Positions 37,538 through 48,662 of a DNA stretch of 64,000 nucleotides are shown in pieces. Each line of letters opens with the position of its first letter. Positions within the stretch are counted from its first letter, which is position 1. Under the pieces are notes generated by a model. It did no database searches, was not told the DNA's origin, and saw only the letters and a list, made by a program, of their open reading frames with translations. The DNA is taken from assembly GCF_030247185.1 (NCBI RefSeq), contig NC_080571.1, positions 233,323,666-233,387,665 on the forward strand, written 5' to 3'. The translations under genes and the position numbers were made by a program. The stretch comes from Malaya genurostris. Taxonomy: Eukaryota; Arthropoda; Insecta; Diptera; Culicidae.

Positions 37538-38259
37538 ACGTTTCTAATCATCAACAGTTTCATTGGTGTTCAGTTTCAGTTTTCCTCAACTTATCCAAAT
37601 AGTTTTTTGCTTGCCGGGCGAGAGAAGTTAACATGGTGATAACCCTAGCAACCCAATCGCTGACCGGTATATCAAACGCAGTAAACGACCACACAAACGA
37701 ACACATATTTGGCATACAACGCCGCACTGTACACATCTTAAATGTGACAAATCTATCAACAAATTTCCGAGATACAAGCGCTTCAAATTAGGTTCAAAAA
37801 ATTTATCGCCGAAAGTTTGGAATTGGCCTGCTAGTTCCCGTAGAATCAACAGATTCAATAAGCGAACACGGTGTGCAACAGATGGAAGAAAATTGTACGA
37901 TGTACAGAAGGGAACGATACTTTTTCTAGCATGACGTAAATAGTTTTTATACCAAGCGAAGTACATCTGCTACTATGTGAAATTCTTAGTGCAGACCAAC
38001 GATTGAAACCGTCGACCGTACACGAAAAATCAATAGGATGACATCATTTGCCCTGCTGTGATTGGTTAGTGAAAATATAGGTCGATTCTAACCAGTTTTT
38101 CAAATAATATGCCATTGAAATGCTGAAACGACATGTTCAAATTAAATGTTACCGAATCGATTGGTAGTTAGTTTATATAAATCCATCCACAGATCACTGA
38201 GTTATGAGCGTTCTTAATTATAACAAAAAATCTAACTTGGCTAGTTTTCTAATTTTCAA
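37538..38259. other. No gene recognised
   Basis: One - strand frame (37628-37966, 112 codons) has no recognisable domain. Nothing else noted. Confidence 0.4.
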
Positions 38260-38960
38260 TTAACACTCAGCCACGTATAGCGAAGAGTAAGGCATTTTTA
38301 ATGCCAAAATACATCTCACTATGTACTCTGTATTCATGATTATCCCAATTGTCTTATCTATTCGCACAAAAGCTACAAAAACTTCTTCCACATCTCTACG
38401 ATCATCACCAGTAATATCAATGGCGTCCGCAAAACCAAGAAGCATTTGAGATTTATTTATTATGGTTCTGTTTCTCTGAAATTCTGATGTACGTATCTCT
38501 CCTTTGACCGCTATAATAAACAACAAAATAGAGATTGCATCGGTGAGCTTTATTTCATCTAACATCACGAACACATCGGATGTTATATCAACTATTCTAA
38601 CCAGTGGTGCACTTAAAAAATGGGCGCCTGAAGAAAAATAAGATTTGCCTCCCTATTGTTGGTTTAGTGAGCAAAGAAAAAAGCCTCAAATTCATTCTGG
38701 GAGGGATCGCTTAAGCAAGCAGCAAAAAACAAAACAGGTCCCAAGGATTGGATTAACTCCCCTTGAAAACGTTGCACCCGGGGCAGCTGTGCTCTTTTCC
38801 GCCTCTAGATACACCATAGTTTTTAGCGCTTGATTTTTATCCATCGAACATTGCAGTCTAATCAGCTTCTTTGGAAAGCCATATTCTAGCAAGATCATTC
38901 TAATAAGTTTCGTTGAACTGAATCATACGCTACTTTGAAATCTACGAGAAGATGATGAGT
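38260..38960 (-). pseudogene. Non-LTR reverse transcriptase fragment, decayed
   Basis: The - frame at 38260-38574 contains QMLLGFADAIDITGDDRRDV, a recognisable reverse-transcriptase active-site region in which the second Asp of the (F/Y)ADD motif is now Ala. Upstream, 38898-38692 contains MILLEYGFPKKLIRL, typical of the preceding RT segment. The two pieces are separated by about 120 bp of unrelated sequence and frame breaks. It belongs to a different LINE from the one at 44.6-50.6 kb. Dead fragment. Confidence 0.7.
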
Positions 38961-39750
38961 CCGCAAGTTCTAGTTAGTATTTGTAGTTAATTGTCCTTCT
39001 GAATAACCGCGATAAAAAGTGCGGGTGGGTAATATAAGAAGCATAACTGGATGACGTGAATACTATTAAAACTAACGTGCCTTTTCAACACTTCCGAATT
39101 GTAGAATTTTTGCTAACTTTCACTACTTCATTTGCAGATTTCTAACGGTGTAAGGCAGTGTAGGGGACAAGACCAATTAAAATGACGATAGAAATCAAAT
39201 GTTCAAATTCAAACATAAATTCATTTAAATAAGAATAATCCACCACAAATCGTAGTAGCCATATAGGATTTCTAGATTTAAGTTCGGAATCGAAATGATA
39301 ATAACTTACTTGTCGAACCGTCTGAAAAATGCGAAAATTTTATAGCGATTTGAAAAAATATATACAAACAAAAAGCCGCAATCTTGGATGTAAAGAATTC
39401 TAAAACTATAAATAATTGATATCCACTCGTCAACGTGAACAAACAGTATCTAAAATTCCATCAACAGCGTGAACAAACAGTATCTAAAATTCCATCAACA
39501 ATCATGAGAAATGGTAAAACATAATTCACCTATAACCAAGGATTATATACTGATTTATCTGCAAGGTGGCATTAGAAATCCAATATAATCTGTTAATGCA
39601 CTGATGAATAGAAGGCAAAACGCAAAACAAATAATGAATATATTCTTACGGATTCGTGCGAAGAACATCGCAAAGATTTTCTAGTATAACTGAAAAAACA
39701 TCAAAAAGGATTTCGTATACAAACATTGAAAAATTTAATATGTTTTAGAG
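38961..39750. other. No gene; 34-bp tandem duplication
   Basis: A perfect tandem pair (unit CGTGAACAAACAGTATCTAA plus 14 nt) lies at 39434-39467 and 39468-39501. The rest is AT-rich and unassigned. Confidence 0.5.
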
Positions 39751-39782
39751 AATTTTATTTAAGATTTGAGTTGACATACAAT

Positions 39783-40423
39783 TTATCCAAGTAAACCTCC
39801 CAGTAGACCACCCACTAGACCAACAACAGAATTGAGTAATGAACCAACGATTCCGGTCACCGAGGAAGCCAGATTATTTACAACAGCCGTTGCCACACTC
39901 AATTGGTTCAACAGATCCTGTGGAGCATTGGCCCCAGCTGCAAGTACTTGATTCGTGATGTTGCTCAGATTCGAAACGGCTCCCAATAGCTGGGTAGTTC
40001 CACTGTTCAGAGTGTTGGTAGCAGTTGAGGAAGCAGTGTTCAAACCGCTGGTAGCCACTTTGTTCAAAACTGATTGGGCATTCTGAAGGGCACCTTGGGC
40101 TCCAGACAGTACGGATGACAATAATGAGTTGACGGTACCACCAGCAGCCGAAGTCAAATTTGATAAAGTGGATGTGATTTGACCGATTATACCATTCAGT
40201 TGCGCATTGATGGCTGATATCTGCGATGTCACAGTTCCCAACACGTTGCCTACAGTTGAGGTGACAGTTCCTAGTAAATTCTGTACAATGTCAAGTTGCG
40301 GAGCTGCATGTGCAACCTAAGAACATAATAAAATTGTACTGGAAATGTTGAATTGAGAACAATTTTCATCATACTTACAGCAAGCAAGCATAAACCAAAT
40401 CCAACAATCAAAAATGATTTCAT
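39783..40423 (-). CDS. Secreted low-complexity 192-aa protein, family member 2
   Basis: Exon 1 (40423-40379) encodes MKSFLIVGFGLCLLA, then a 62-bp intron (40317-40378; GTAAGT...TTCTTAG), then exon 2 (40316-39783) starting VAHAAPQLDIVQ. Same length and composition as member 1, with a few mature substitutions visible: Thr for Ala in NVLGTVTS, Thr for Ala in SSTATN, Thr for Ser in GTTQLL and Val for Ala in QLSVATA. By eye the exon 2 nucleotides differ at about 19 of 534 sites from member 1, while introns and flanks differ far more. AATAAA at 39760-39755. The open frame that starts at the internal codon near 40244 is only part of exon 2. Function unknown. Confidence 0.88.
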
Positions 40424-40480
40424 TTTTAGTTACAAGTTTTTCAAGTTTTAGTTACTGAACAACTTTCAATTAACGATTGG

Positions 40481-40516
40481 AACTGATGACTGGATGTTAC
40501 TGCGCTGATATTTATA
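40481..40516 (-). promoter_or_regulatory. Core promoter of family member 2
   Basis: TATAAAT (40516-40510) and TCAGTT (40486-40481), same spacing as in member 1. Confidence 0.75.
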
Positions 40517-40581
40517 TTGGAAATCTTTCTGATTTCATCAATAGTTTCATTACTGTTATTAATTTGTCGATCTGTTTCATA

Positions 40582-40613
40582 TTGACACAATTGTTGAAAC
40601 GAACATCCGAAAA
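40582..40613 (-). promoter_or_regulatory. Conserved upstream motif, member 2
   Basis: TTGACACAATTG at 40582-40593, then CATCCGAAAA. The distance to TATA is 66 bp, matching member 1 (65 bp). Confidence 0.55.
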
Positions 40614-41684
40614 TTATATGTGCTACGGTACTACTGACTTGTACTGAAAGTACATTTACATGAAATCACTATAAACCCATTTTTCCATTCTCCAAGGGCA
40701 ATGAGGAGCCCTGTTTTTATTTGGATTAGCAAAGTCTGTTTACGCTTATGAACGGTATATTCCATAAACCGGATTTATGGAGCTTTAGTAATGAAAATTG
40801 CCACATTGAAAAGTGTATGCCTTTTTAAAAAAAAAATGTTTCTATGTAGAAAGAGCTGTAATCATGACATTGCCCAAGTAACACATGAAATTTCAAGATA
40901 TTATACAATTGTTTTCACATCATCATGTTAAAAGGCAGTAACTATAACAATTGTGCAACTTGGTGTCGGTCTATTCACAAAGAGTTTCGATTCTCTATAC
41001 GCTCATATAACTTTAAACGTGACTTGACTTTTGTTATTATTATAGAATGTTTCACAATTTATATTATGATACAAGTTCATAAGATCGTTCGTAAAACATA
41101 TACATGTGAACGTAACTCGTGTAGTTTCTATCTATAACATATCACTGCTTGTCGAACATACAAGATTTGTCATAATATAAGACGACTTACTCAGTTGTTA
41201 TTCGAAACAGAATAGTAAAATAACCTAACTTGATAAGTTTTACGATCAGTATAAATATACAGTACAGCAACTTCACATTATTTTTACCTTAAGTGAGATG
41301 TATGATAGCCTGAAGATTGCATTCGAAAAACAAGAGCTGGTCGCTTAAATTTCTGTTTCGATTATCTACAAATTTTCCGGTAATGTAGTGTAATATTGTA
41401 GTTATGATTCGAGACATTTCATAGAACCAAGAAACCAAAAATTCGGCTACAAGGGAATTATTTGGCTTAAGTAGCTTACAAAGTTCTGGAAACCCAATTT
41501 TTAAAGTGGCTTCGAGACGCAACTGAGCGAATCCTGGAACACATTGTTAACACACAAAAGTTCGCACAGAGATTGTCTAAAGTTTTTCGTGTGCTTGAAG
41601 AATTGAGGGAATTTCGGTCTTTTTTCATTGCTGAACTGTAAATTTTCAATCGATTTGAATGTTGCTAGGTTTATTTTGTAAATA
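40614..41684. other. Intergenic; no gene recognised
   Basis: The first about 130 bp retain patchy similarity to the DNA upstream of members 1 and 3 (CCAAGGGCAA, GTCTGTTT). Beyond that only short AT-rich frames are present. Confidence 0.4.
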
Positions 41685-42609
41685 CAGGGTGATTTTTTAA
41701 GAGCTTGAGAACTTTTTTAAACAATAAAACGCATAAAATTTGCAAAATCTCATCGGTTCTTTATTTTAAACGTTAGATTGGTACATGACATTTACTTTTT
41801 GAAGATAATTTCATTTAAATGTTGACCGCGGCTGCGTCTTAGGTGGTCCATTCGGAAAATCCGCTTTTTTATCGACAAATTTTGTTCAGCGATGAGGCTC
41901 ATTTCTGGTTGAATGGCTACGTAAATAAGCAAAATTGCCGCATTTGGAGTGAAGAGCAACCAGAAGCCGTTCAAGAACTGCCCATGCATCCCGAAAAATG
42001 CACTGTTTGGTGTGGTTTGTACGCTGGTGGAATCATTGGACCGTATTTTTTCAAAGATGCTGTTGGACGCAACGTTACAGTGAATGGCGATCGCTATCGT
42101 TCGATGCTAACAAACTTTTTGTTGCCAAAAATGGAAGAACTGAACTTGGTTGACATGTGGTTTCAACAAGATGGCGCTACATGCCACACAGCTCGCGATT
42201 CTATGGCCATTTTGAGGGAAAACTTCGGAGAACAATTCATCTCAAGAAATGGACCGGTAAGTTGGCCACCAAGATCATGCGATTTGACGCCTTTAGACTA
42301 TTTTTTGTGGGGCTACGTCAAGTCTAAAGTCTACAGAAATAAGCCAGTAACTATTCCAGCTTTGGAAGACAACATTTCCGAAGAAATTCGGGCTATTCCG
42401 GCCGAAATGCTCGAAAAAGTTGCCCAAAATTGGACTTTCCGAATGGACCACCTAAGACGCAGCCGCGGTCAACATTTAAATGAAATTATCTTCAAAAAGT
42501 AAATGTCATGTACCAATCTAACGTTTAAAATAAAGAACCGATGAGATTTTGCAAATTTTATGCGTTTTATTGTTTAAAAAAGTTCTCAAGCTCTTAAAAA
42601 ATCACCCTA
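41685..42609 (+). mobile_element. DD41D Tc1/mariner element, 925-bp fold-back derivative, copy 2
   Basis: TA flanks at 41683-41684 and 42610-42611. The left arm (41685-41858) is an almost perfect inverse of the right arm. The left arm contains, in antisense, the code for the transposase C-terminus (MDHLRRSRGQHLNEIIFKK), which also ends the sense frame at the right. Same length and same internal junction as the copy at 21156-22080, in opposite orientation. Confidence 0.9.
41843..42502 (+). pseudogene. DD41D transposase, catalytic part only, copy 2
   Basis: A 219-codon intact frame beginning at a non-ATG codon in the fold-back arm. The catalytic residues are in place: FSDEAHFW, FQQDGATCHT and LTPLDYFLWG, with DD41D spacing. 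This copy keeps Glu after the first Asp, unlike copy 1. The DNA-binding domain is lacking. The frame has stayed open over the whole catalytic part, which suggests recent spread. Confidence 0.85.
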
Positions 42610-42611
42610 TA

Positions 42612-43693
42612 TGTTTCATGTACTTATGTTACTTAGTCACATTTCTCATGTATTTACTTAGTCACATTTCTCACATTTATCTATACTAAAAGAATTCCAT
42701 TGTAACTTAAATTCTAAAAGTCGAAATATTCTAGAATACTGCATACACGCATTAATTCGAACATGACTTACAAATACGAGTTCGATCAGCTTTAGGAGTT
42801 ACAAACACACTCAATCACTATTTCAATAGATGAGCATAGTGGAAACTATAAACAATACCGATACCACAAAGGAAGAGAATAGGTAGAATGTTAAGAGAGC
42901 TTATTTTATTCTGTATTTAACAAATGAAGCAAAAACTCTTGTGATTCTAAAGGAAAATAGTTTAGATATATTTGAAAGGATTCTATAATACTAATTGGAA
43001 TTGAAAGGATTCTGTAATACAAATATAATACTAAATAATGAATTTTCTTCGGTTCGGTTTTCTAGGTATTGTTTTAAACAATACAATTTATGATGTATCA
43101 TTTGATTGATTTGATCTTTTTACGAACTTGTTAAATACCCAAAAACAATTCGCACATAAGATAGTACTCATATTCTATGAATTTTTTATCTTTTTCTTTT
43201 TTCCCGCTATTCTAATATATTTTATCCCGGCGCACATATTTATCACGATTTTTCAAATCGAATGTTTTTCATATGAATACGTCGCATATAACTTTCTACT
43301 TGAGAAAGAAGTGTTAAACACATGCAGCACATGTTTTACATACAGTCAATTGGAAAACAAGTTAAAACCAATAGAAAAATGTACCTTAGTTTAGTGTAGA
43401 AGCAATGAAACTAGTATTCAAGTGAATTTACACATGAGCTTCAAATTGAAATTGCTAGGAATATGTTTATATGAAAAAGAACATCAAAATGAAGTCTTTA
43501 TCTTTGGTGATCGCATGGTTTCAACAATATTAAATACTCTTCTTTCATAAGAAGTAGGTGTTTTAGGGGTTCAAACCTCCTCCGAAACTCAATAAATTAT
43601 TATATTATAAAAACTCTTCTCTTTTAATATTAGTCAATTATACAATAAGTAATGCTCGGACTTTATGACAATCTGCTTACTTACGCAGGCGCA
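42612..43693. other. No gene recognised
   Basis: Short imperfect direct repeats (CTTAGTCACATTTCTCA near 42634 and 42658; GAAAGGATTCT near 42974 and 43003). One 88-codon hydrophobic frame (43128-43394) is AT-driven and unsupported. Confidence 0.4.
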
Positions 43694-43695
43694 TA

Positions 43696-44407
43696 CCTTA
43701 TGATCAAAAAAGAACCGGAATTTTCATTTAAAAATTCCCGCGCTTGTCTAATCGGTAAACTTTTATTCTCTCAACATTGGCAACACTTTTATACACATTC
43801 TGTCAAATTTTGACGCATATCGTACGATTAGTTTTTGTTTGGCGTCTATACAAAGAAGTTGAAAAATTTTCGTGTGGCGATTTTTATAATGGATGAAAAC
43901 TTTGAACAACGTGCTGTACCGATTAGAGAGATTGCTGTGTTGTTGGGCATCTCTTATGGATCAGCCGAACACATTTTAACTGATGTTTTGGGTTCGAAAC
44001 GCGTCGCTTCTCGGCTGGTGCCAAAAAAGCTGAATTTCATTCAAAAACAGCGTCGTTTTGATGTGGCCAAAGAGATGATTTCCAACGCAGATAATGACCA
44101 ATATCATCAATCAAGCACCGTACTCTCCAGATATGGCCCCGTGTGACTTTTTCCTCTTCCCCAGACTCAAATTGCCATTGCGGGGAATGCGTTTTGAGAC
44201 CATAGATACCATAAAAGAGAATTCGCTGCGTGAACTAAAGGCCACACCTTCGGCGGCCTATAAAACTTGTATTAAAAATTGGATCAAGCGTTGGCATGCA
44301 TGCATTGCCGCAGGAGGAGAGTACTTTGAAGGCGATAATAAAGAAATTTATTTAATTGAAATTTTGCCGTTTTTTAATAAAATTCCGGTTCTTTTTTGAT
44401 CATAAGG
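43696..44407 (+). mobile_element. Mariner-type transposon with internal deletions
   Basis: Perfect inverted ends of 29 bp (starting CCTTATGATCAAAAAAGAAC), flanked by TA (43694-43695, 44408-44409). The element is 712 bp, a fourth terminal-repeat family in the window. The ends have normal mariner length, so this copy arose by simple internal deletion. Confidence 0.88.
43835..44399 (+). pseudogene. Mariner transposase remnant
   Basis: The first frame (43835-44146) has MDENFEQRAVPIREIAVLLG and SYGSAEHILTDVLGSKRVAS, a mariner helix-turn-helix whose start is fused by deletion. It stops shortly after QKQRRFDVAKEM, where a second deletion removes the first and second catalytic aspartates. A shifted frame (44094-44399) carries the third block (APYSPDMAPCDFFLFPRL) and the C-terminus (WIKRWHACIAAGGEYFEGD). 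Not functional. Confidence 0.82.
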
Positions 44408-44626
44408 TATTACAAGTCGACGGGCTGACGGTATCCTTCCAAATTCAAATTTGATTTTTGAGGTTAAATTTGTGAACGAAAAAATATTTATGATCTGGTA
44501 GGGAACTTGTAGCTGTGGTTCAAATATAAAAGCTCTCGTTATTGACACAACGACGAGCTAGGAACAAAGCCAAAAGCGAATTTTGCTGTTGGTCAAGTCA
44601 CATAACGGTCCACTGACATTTTGGTC

Positions 44627-44640
44627 AGATCTTACTAGTT
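44627..44640. repeat. Target-site duplication, 3' side of LINE
   Basis: AGATCTTACTAGTT here equals 50628-50641 at the other end of the LINE. It immediately precedes the element poly-A tail (T run on +). Confidence 0.88.
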
Positions 44641-45030
44641 TTTTTTTTTCATAAATACATTTATTTCTTAAGGCAGTTTACATAAGTTTTTCTTCGCCGT
44701 AGCATCACTTTTACATAATATTCTTATCCTAATTTAATTCTAACATAGTCACAACGTTTTGCATTTATTAAAACATATTCTCTTATTACTTAAATATCAT
44801 CTTAGGTAACTCGTCATTAATTATGAAATCTACTCGGAAATATTATTTGAACCAAACGATTAACTTCTATAAATTATAAAATAAGCTGTTATTTTCAGAC
44901 ATTTCGTTAATAATTTCATAAACTGTTTCGAGTTTGTTTGTATCATTACATTATTTTTATTCTAATTTAGCTATTGGTTGAACTCATGGACGCAGCTGGG
45001 ATCAGAACTAAGTCTTGAAAGGGGCCTTTA

Positions 45031-47320
45031 TTAAATTGAAACTCCAGTTTTCTTTATGAAATGATAAATAAGTTTCATGTATGAAAGGTCACGACAAGCA
45101 AGAATGTCTCGAACTGGGATATTGGATAGTCTACCTTGGGTACGCAAAGAATTTATTAGTTGAGATCTGACATCACGATACTCCACGCATGTCCAAACGA
45201 CATGATCAATATCTCGATAACCTTCGCCACAAGCACAATGATTAGTCTCGGAGAGCCCAATTCGAAGGAGATGTGCATCTAACGTGTAGTGATTGGACAT
45301 GAGTCTGGACATCACACGAATGAAATCTCTACTCACATCCAGTCCCTTGAACCATGCCTTTGTCGATATTTTCGGAATAATTGAGTGCATCCATCGACCC
45401 AGATCATCTTTATCCCAAGAAGCTTGCCAGCTGGCAAGTGTTCTTTGGCGAGACGAGCTATAGAATTCGTTGAAAGCAATTGGTCTCTCATAAATTTCAC
45501 CCTCAATAGCACCACGTTTGGCTAAAATATCGGCTCTTTCATTGCCAGGAATGGAGCAATGAGCCGGGACCCAGACTATAGTGATTAGATAATTATTGTT
45601 CAATATGTCGTTCAGGCACTGTTTTATTTTGCCCAGGAAAAACGGTTCAGTCTTGCCAGTCATGTTTGAGCGAATGGCTTCAATTGCACTCAGACTATCT
45701 GTGAAGAGGAAATAATGGTTTGGAATTAATGTGACGATTACACTCAAACTATAATGAACTGCTGCTAGCTCTGCTATATAAACAGATGCAGGTTCTTGAA
45801 GCCTAAATGAGGCCGAAACATTATTGTTGAACATACCAAACCCTGTCGCTTCTTCAATTCGCGATCCGTCCGTGTAAAACATTTTCTCAGAGTCAATATG
45901 CCTGAACTTACTTGAAAATATTTTTGGGATTTCCGTCGAACGTAGATGATCCGGGATTCCACGCACTTCGCGCTGCATGGATGTATCGAAAAATAAAGTT
46001 GAGTCAAGGACATTTAGGAGGCTGACACGGATAGGAATATATCTTGAAGGGTTGATTTCCTGTGACATATGGTTAAAATATACTGTCATGAATTTTGTTT
46101 GAGATCGAAGCTCGACTAGTCGTTCGAAATTATTAATTACCATGGGATTCAGCACCTCACATCTTATTAGCAGGCGTGATGAAAGCTCCCAAAATCGATC
46201 TTTTAATGGAAGAACTCCCGCCAGAACTTCAAGACTCATTGTATGTGTCGAATGCATGCACCCTAAAGCAATTCGCAAACAACGATACTGAATTCGCTCC
46301 AGTTTGATAATATGAGAGTTTGCAGCGGAACGAAAGCAAACGCATCCATATTCCATCACTGAAAGTATCGTTGTCTGATACAATTTTATTAGATCTTCCG
46401 GATGAGCACCCCACCAAGATCCTGTTATTGTTCGAAGAAAATTTACTCTTTGTTGGCATTTTGTTATCAGAAACCTAATGTGTCCTCCCCACGTGCATTT
46501 GGAATCGAACCACACCCCGAGGTATTTAAAAGTTAAAACCTGTTGGATCATTCTTCCCATCATATGGAGCTGAAGCTGCGCGGGATCATGCTTTCTTGAA
46601 AAGACGACTAACTCTGTTTTCTCCGCAGAGAATTCGATACCAAGATGAACAGCCCAATCGGACAAGTTATCTAAGGTATCTTGCAATAGTTTATGCAGAT
46701 CAATAGCTTTGGGTCCAGTAACTGAAACCACGCCATCATCTGCCAATTGTCTTAGTGTACATGGGGTTACTAGACAGCTGTCAATGTCATTCACGTAAAA
46801 ATTATAGAGGAGCGGACTGAGGCATGAGCCTTGCGGGAGACCCATGTAACTATTTCTGAGTGTTGCCAAATCGCCATGTGAAAAATGCATGCGTTTCTCT
46901 GACAAAAGGTTGTGCAAATAATTATTTATAACCGCTGGGAGTCCATTTTGGTGAAGCTTGTCTGAAAGAACATCAATGGAAACTGAATCAAATGCTCCTT
47001 TAATGTCTAAAAATACAGATGCCATTTGTTGCTTTTGAGCGAAGGCAATTTGGATGTCAGACGAAAGTAATGCAAGGCAATCATTCATCCCTTTATTTCT
47101 ACGGAAGCCAAACTGAGTATCTGACAACAAACCGTTCGTCTCGACCCAAGTGTCGAGACGTCGTAGAATAATTTTTTCGAACAATTTTCTGATGCAGGAC
47201 AACATCGCAATGGGTCTATATGAGTTGTGATTGGAAGCTGGTTTCCCCGGTTTTTGAATGGCGATAACTTTCACTTGTCTCCAGTCAGGTGGAACAATAT
47301 TTTGCTCAAGTTGAATTTAA
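45031..47320 (-). pseudogene. LINE ORF2, reverse transcriptase and RNase H part
   Basis: Open from about 47320 to a stop at 45031. Counting from the codon at 47274: QFGFRRNKG (54-62), VFLDIKGAFDS with catalytic Asp 90, GLPQGSCLSPLLYN (145-158), LADDGV with Asp 179-180 (Leu instead of the usual Tyr), and the RT thumb to about 340. RNase H follows with DGS (Asp 469), AELAAV (Glu 502), FTDS (Asp 526) and NERADI (Asp 582), the expected acidic set. A C-terminal CxC...H...C motif spans 680-696. The frame upstream of 47274 still reads PPDWRQ, so the true ORF continued from the endonuclease part. The join is lost by a deletion near 47290-47340. Confidence 0.9.
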
Positions 47321-48662
47321 TTCTGTCCAACCCTGGAGCGTTATTGTTACAAGACAAGAGTGCTATAGAAAATTCCATCATTGAAAATGGGTTATTAATA
47401 AAACCATTGTTTGGAGGAGATTCCCGTATAATGCTCTGCGTAGGAACAGAATCTGGGCAAACTTTCCTAGCAAAGTCAAATATCCATCGGTTCGAGTATT
47501 CATCACTCTCATTGCCCACGTTACGATTCCTCATTCGTCTGGCCGTGTTCCAAAGAGTGCTCATTGAGGTATCTCTTGACAAACCTTCGACAAAATGTCT
47601 CCAATAGCTACATTTTTTGGCTCGAAGTATGCTCTTGTACTTGGTTTCTAAAATCATAAGTTTTTCAAAATTCTGAGGAGTTCCTCCTCCCCGTTTTAGA
47701 AACGTCTTGCAAGCATTTTGTTTTGCGAGTTTAGCCTCTGAGCACTCTTTGTCCCACCAGGGGTTGGGAGGCCTTCTGTTAGTCGTTGGCCCAGGAAATC
47801 GTTTAGTTTGGGATTGTTCTGCTGCCTCCAGAATCGAACAAATGAGGAAGTCATATTCTTCAAGTGGAGGGAGCTCTTCCATTGAATTCAAAATACTAGA
47901 GATCCTACTTTGGTATTTAATCCAGTCGATATTTTTTGTCAAATCATATGGAATACTAGCTGAAGTAGCAATGCAATTGCTACTGCTAATTGAGATGATG
48001 ATTGGTAAATGATCGCTACCGTGTAAATCAGGCAGTATTTTCCAGGTGCAATCTAGTCGAATTGATGTTGAGCAAAGAGATAGATCTAATGCACTTGGGC
48101 GTGCCGGAGGTCTTGGGATCCGTGTCATGCTACCCATATTTAATACCGTCATGCTAAAATTGTCACAAATGTTTTGTATTAAAGATGATCTGCTATCATT
48201 GTAAACGGAACCCCACATAATACCGTGCGAATTTAAATCCCCCAGAATCAATCGTGGTGCAGGAAGGGCTTCAACCATTTCATTAAGCTGTTGCTGTCCA
48301 ACTTGTGCTTTTGGAGGAATATAAACCGAAGCTATGCAAATATCTTTGCCTTTAATGTTTATTTGGCAAGCAACAACTTCTATACTAGAAGTTGAAGGGA
48401 TGTTTAATCTATAAAAGGAATAGCATTTCTTAATTACCGAAAGCACTCCACCATACGGAGAGTCTCTATCGAGACGTATAATGTTAAAATCATTAAAATT
48501 TAAAGCTATGTTTGAAGTAAGCCATGTTTCGCATAAAGCAAATACATCACATTTTTGACTATGCAATAATATTTTAAATGAATCAAGTTTTGGCATGATG
48601 CTTCGACAATTCCACTGCAGGACAGTGATTGTATCATTTGCGACGGGTGATAAATTATCCAT
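47271..48662 (-). pseudogene. LINE ORF2, endonuclease part
   Basis: Starts with ATG at 48662, which overlaps the ORF1 stop by 8 nt (ATGGATAA). APE-type endonuclease motifs: LQWNCRS (15-21), ETWL (Glu 45), GDLNSHG (Asp 142, Asn 144), DLSL (Asp 193) and GSDHLPI (Asp 217, His 218). The linker toward the RT reads NAPGLDRIKFNL and then goes out of frame to a stop at 47271. The block expected between that point and the PPDW segment is too short, so I infer a deletion of some tens of bases plus a frame change, not a single-base slip. Confidence 0.9.
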
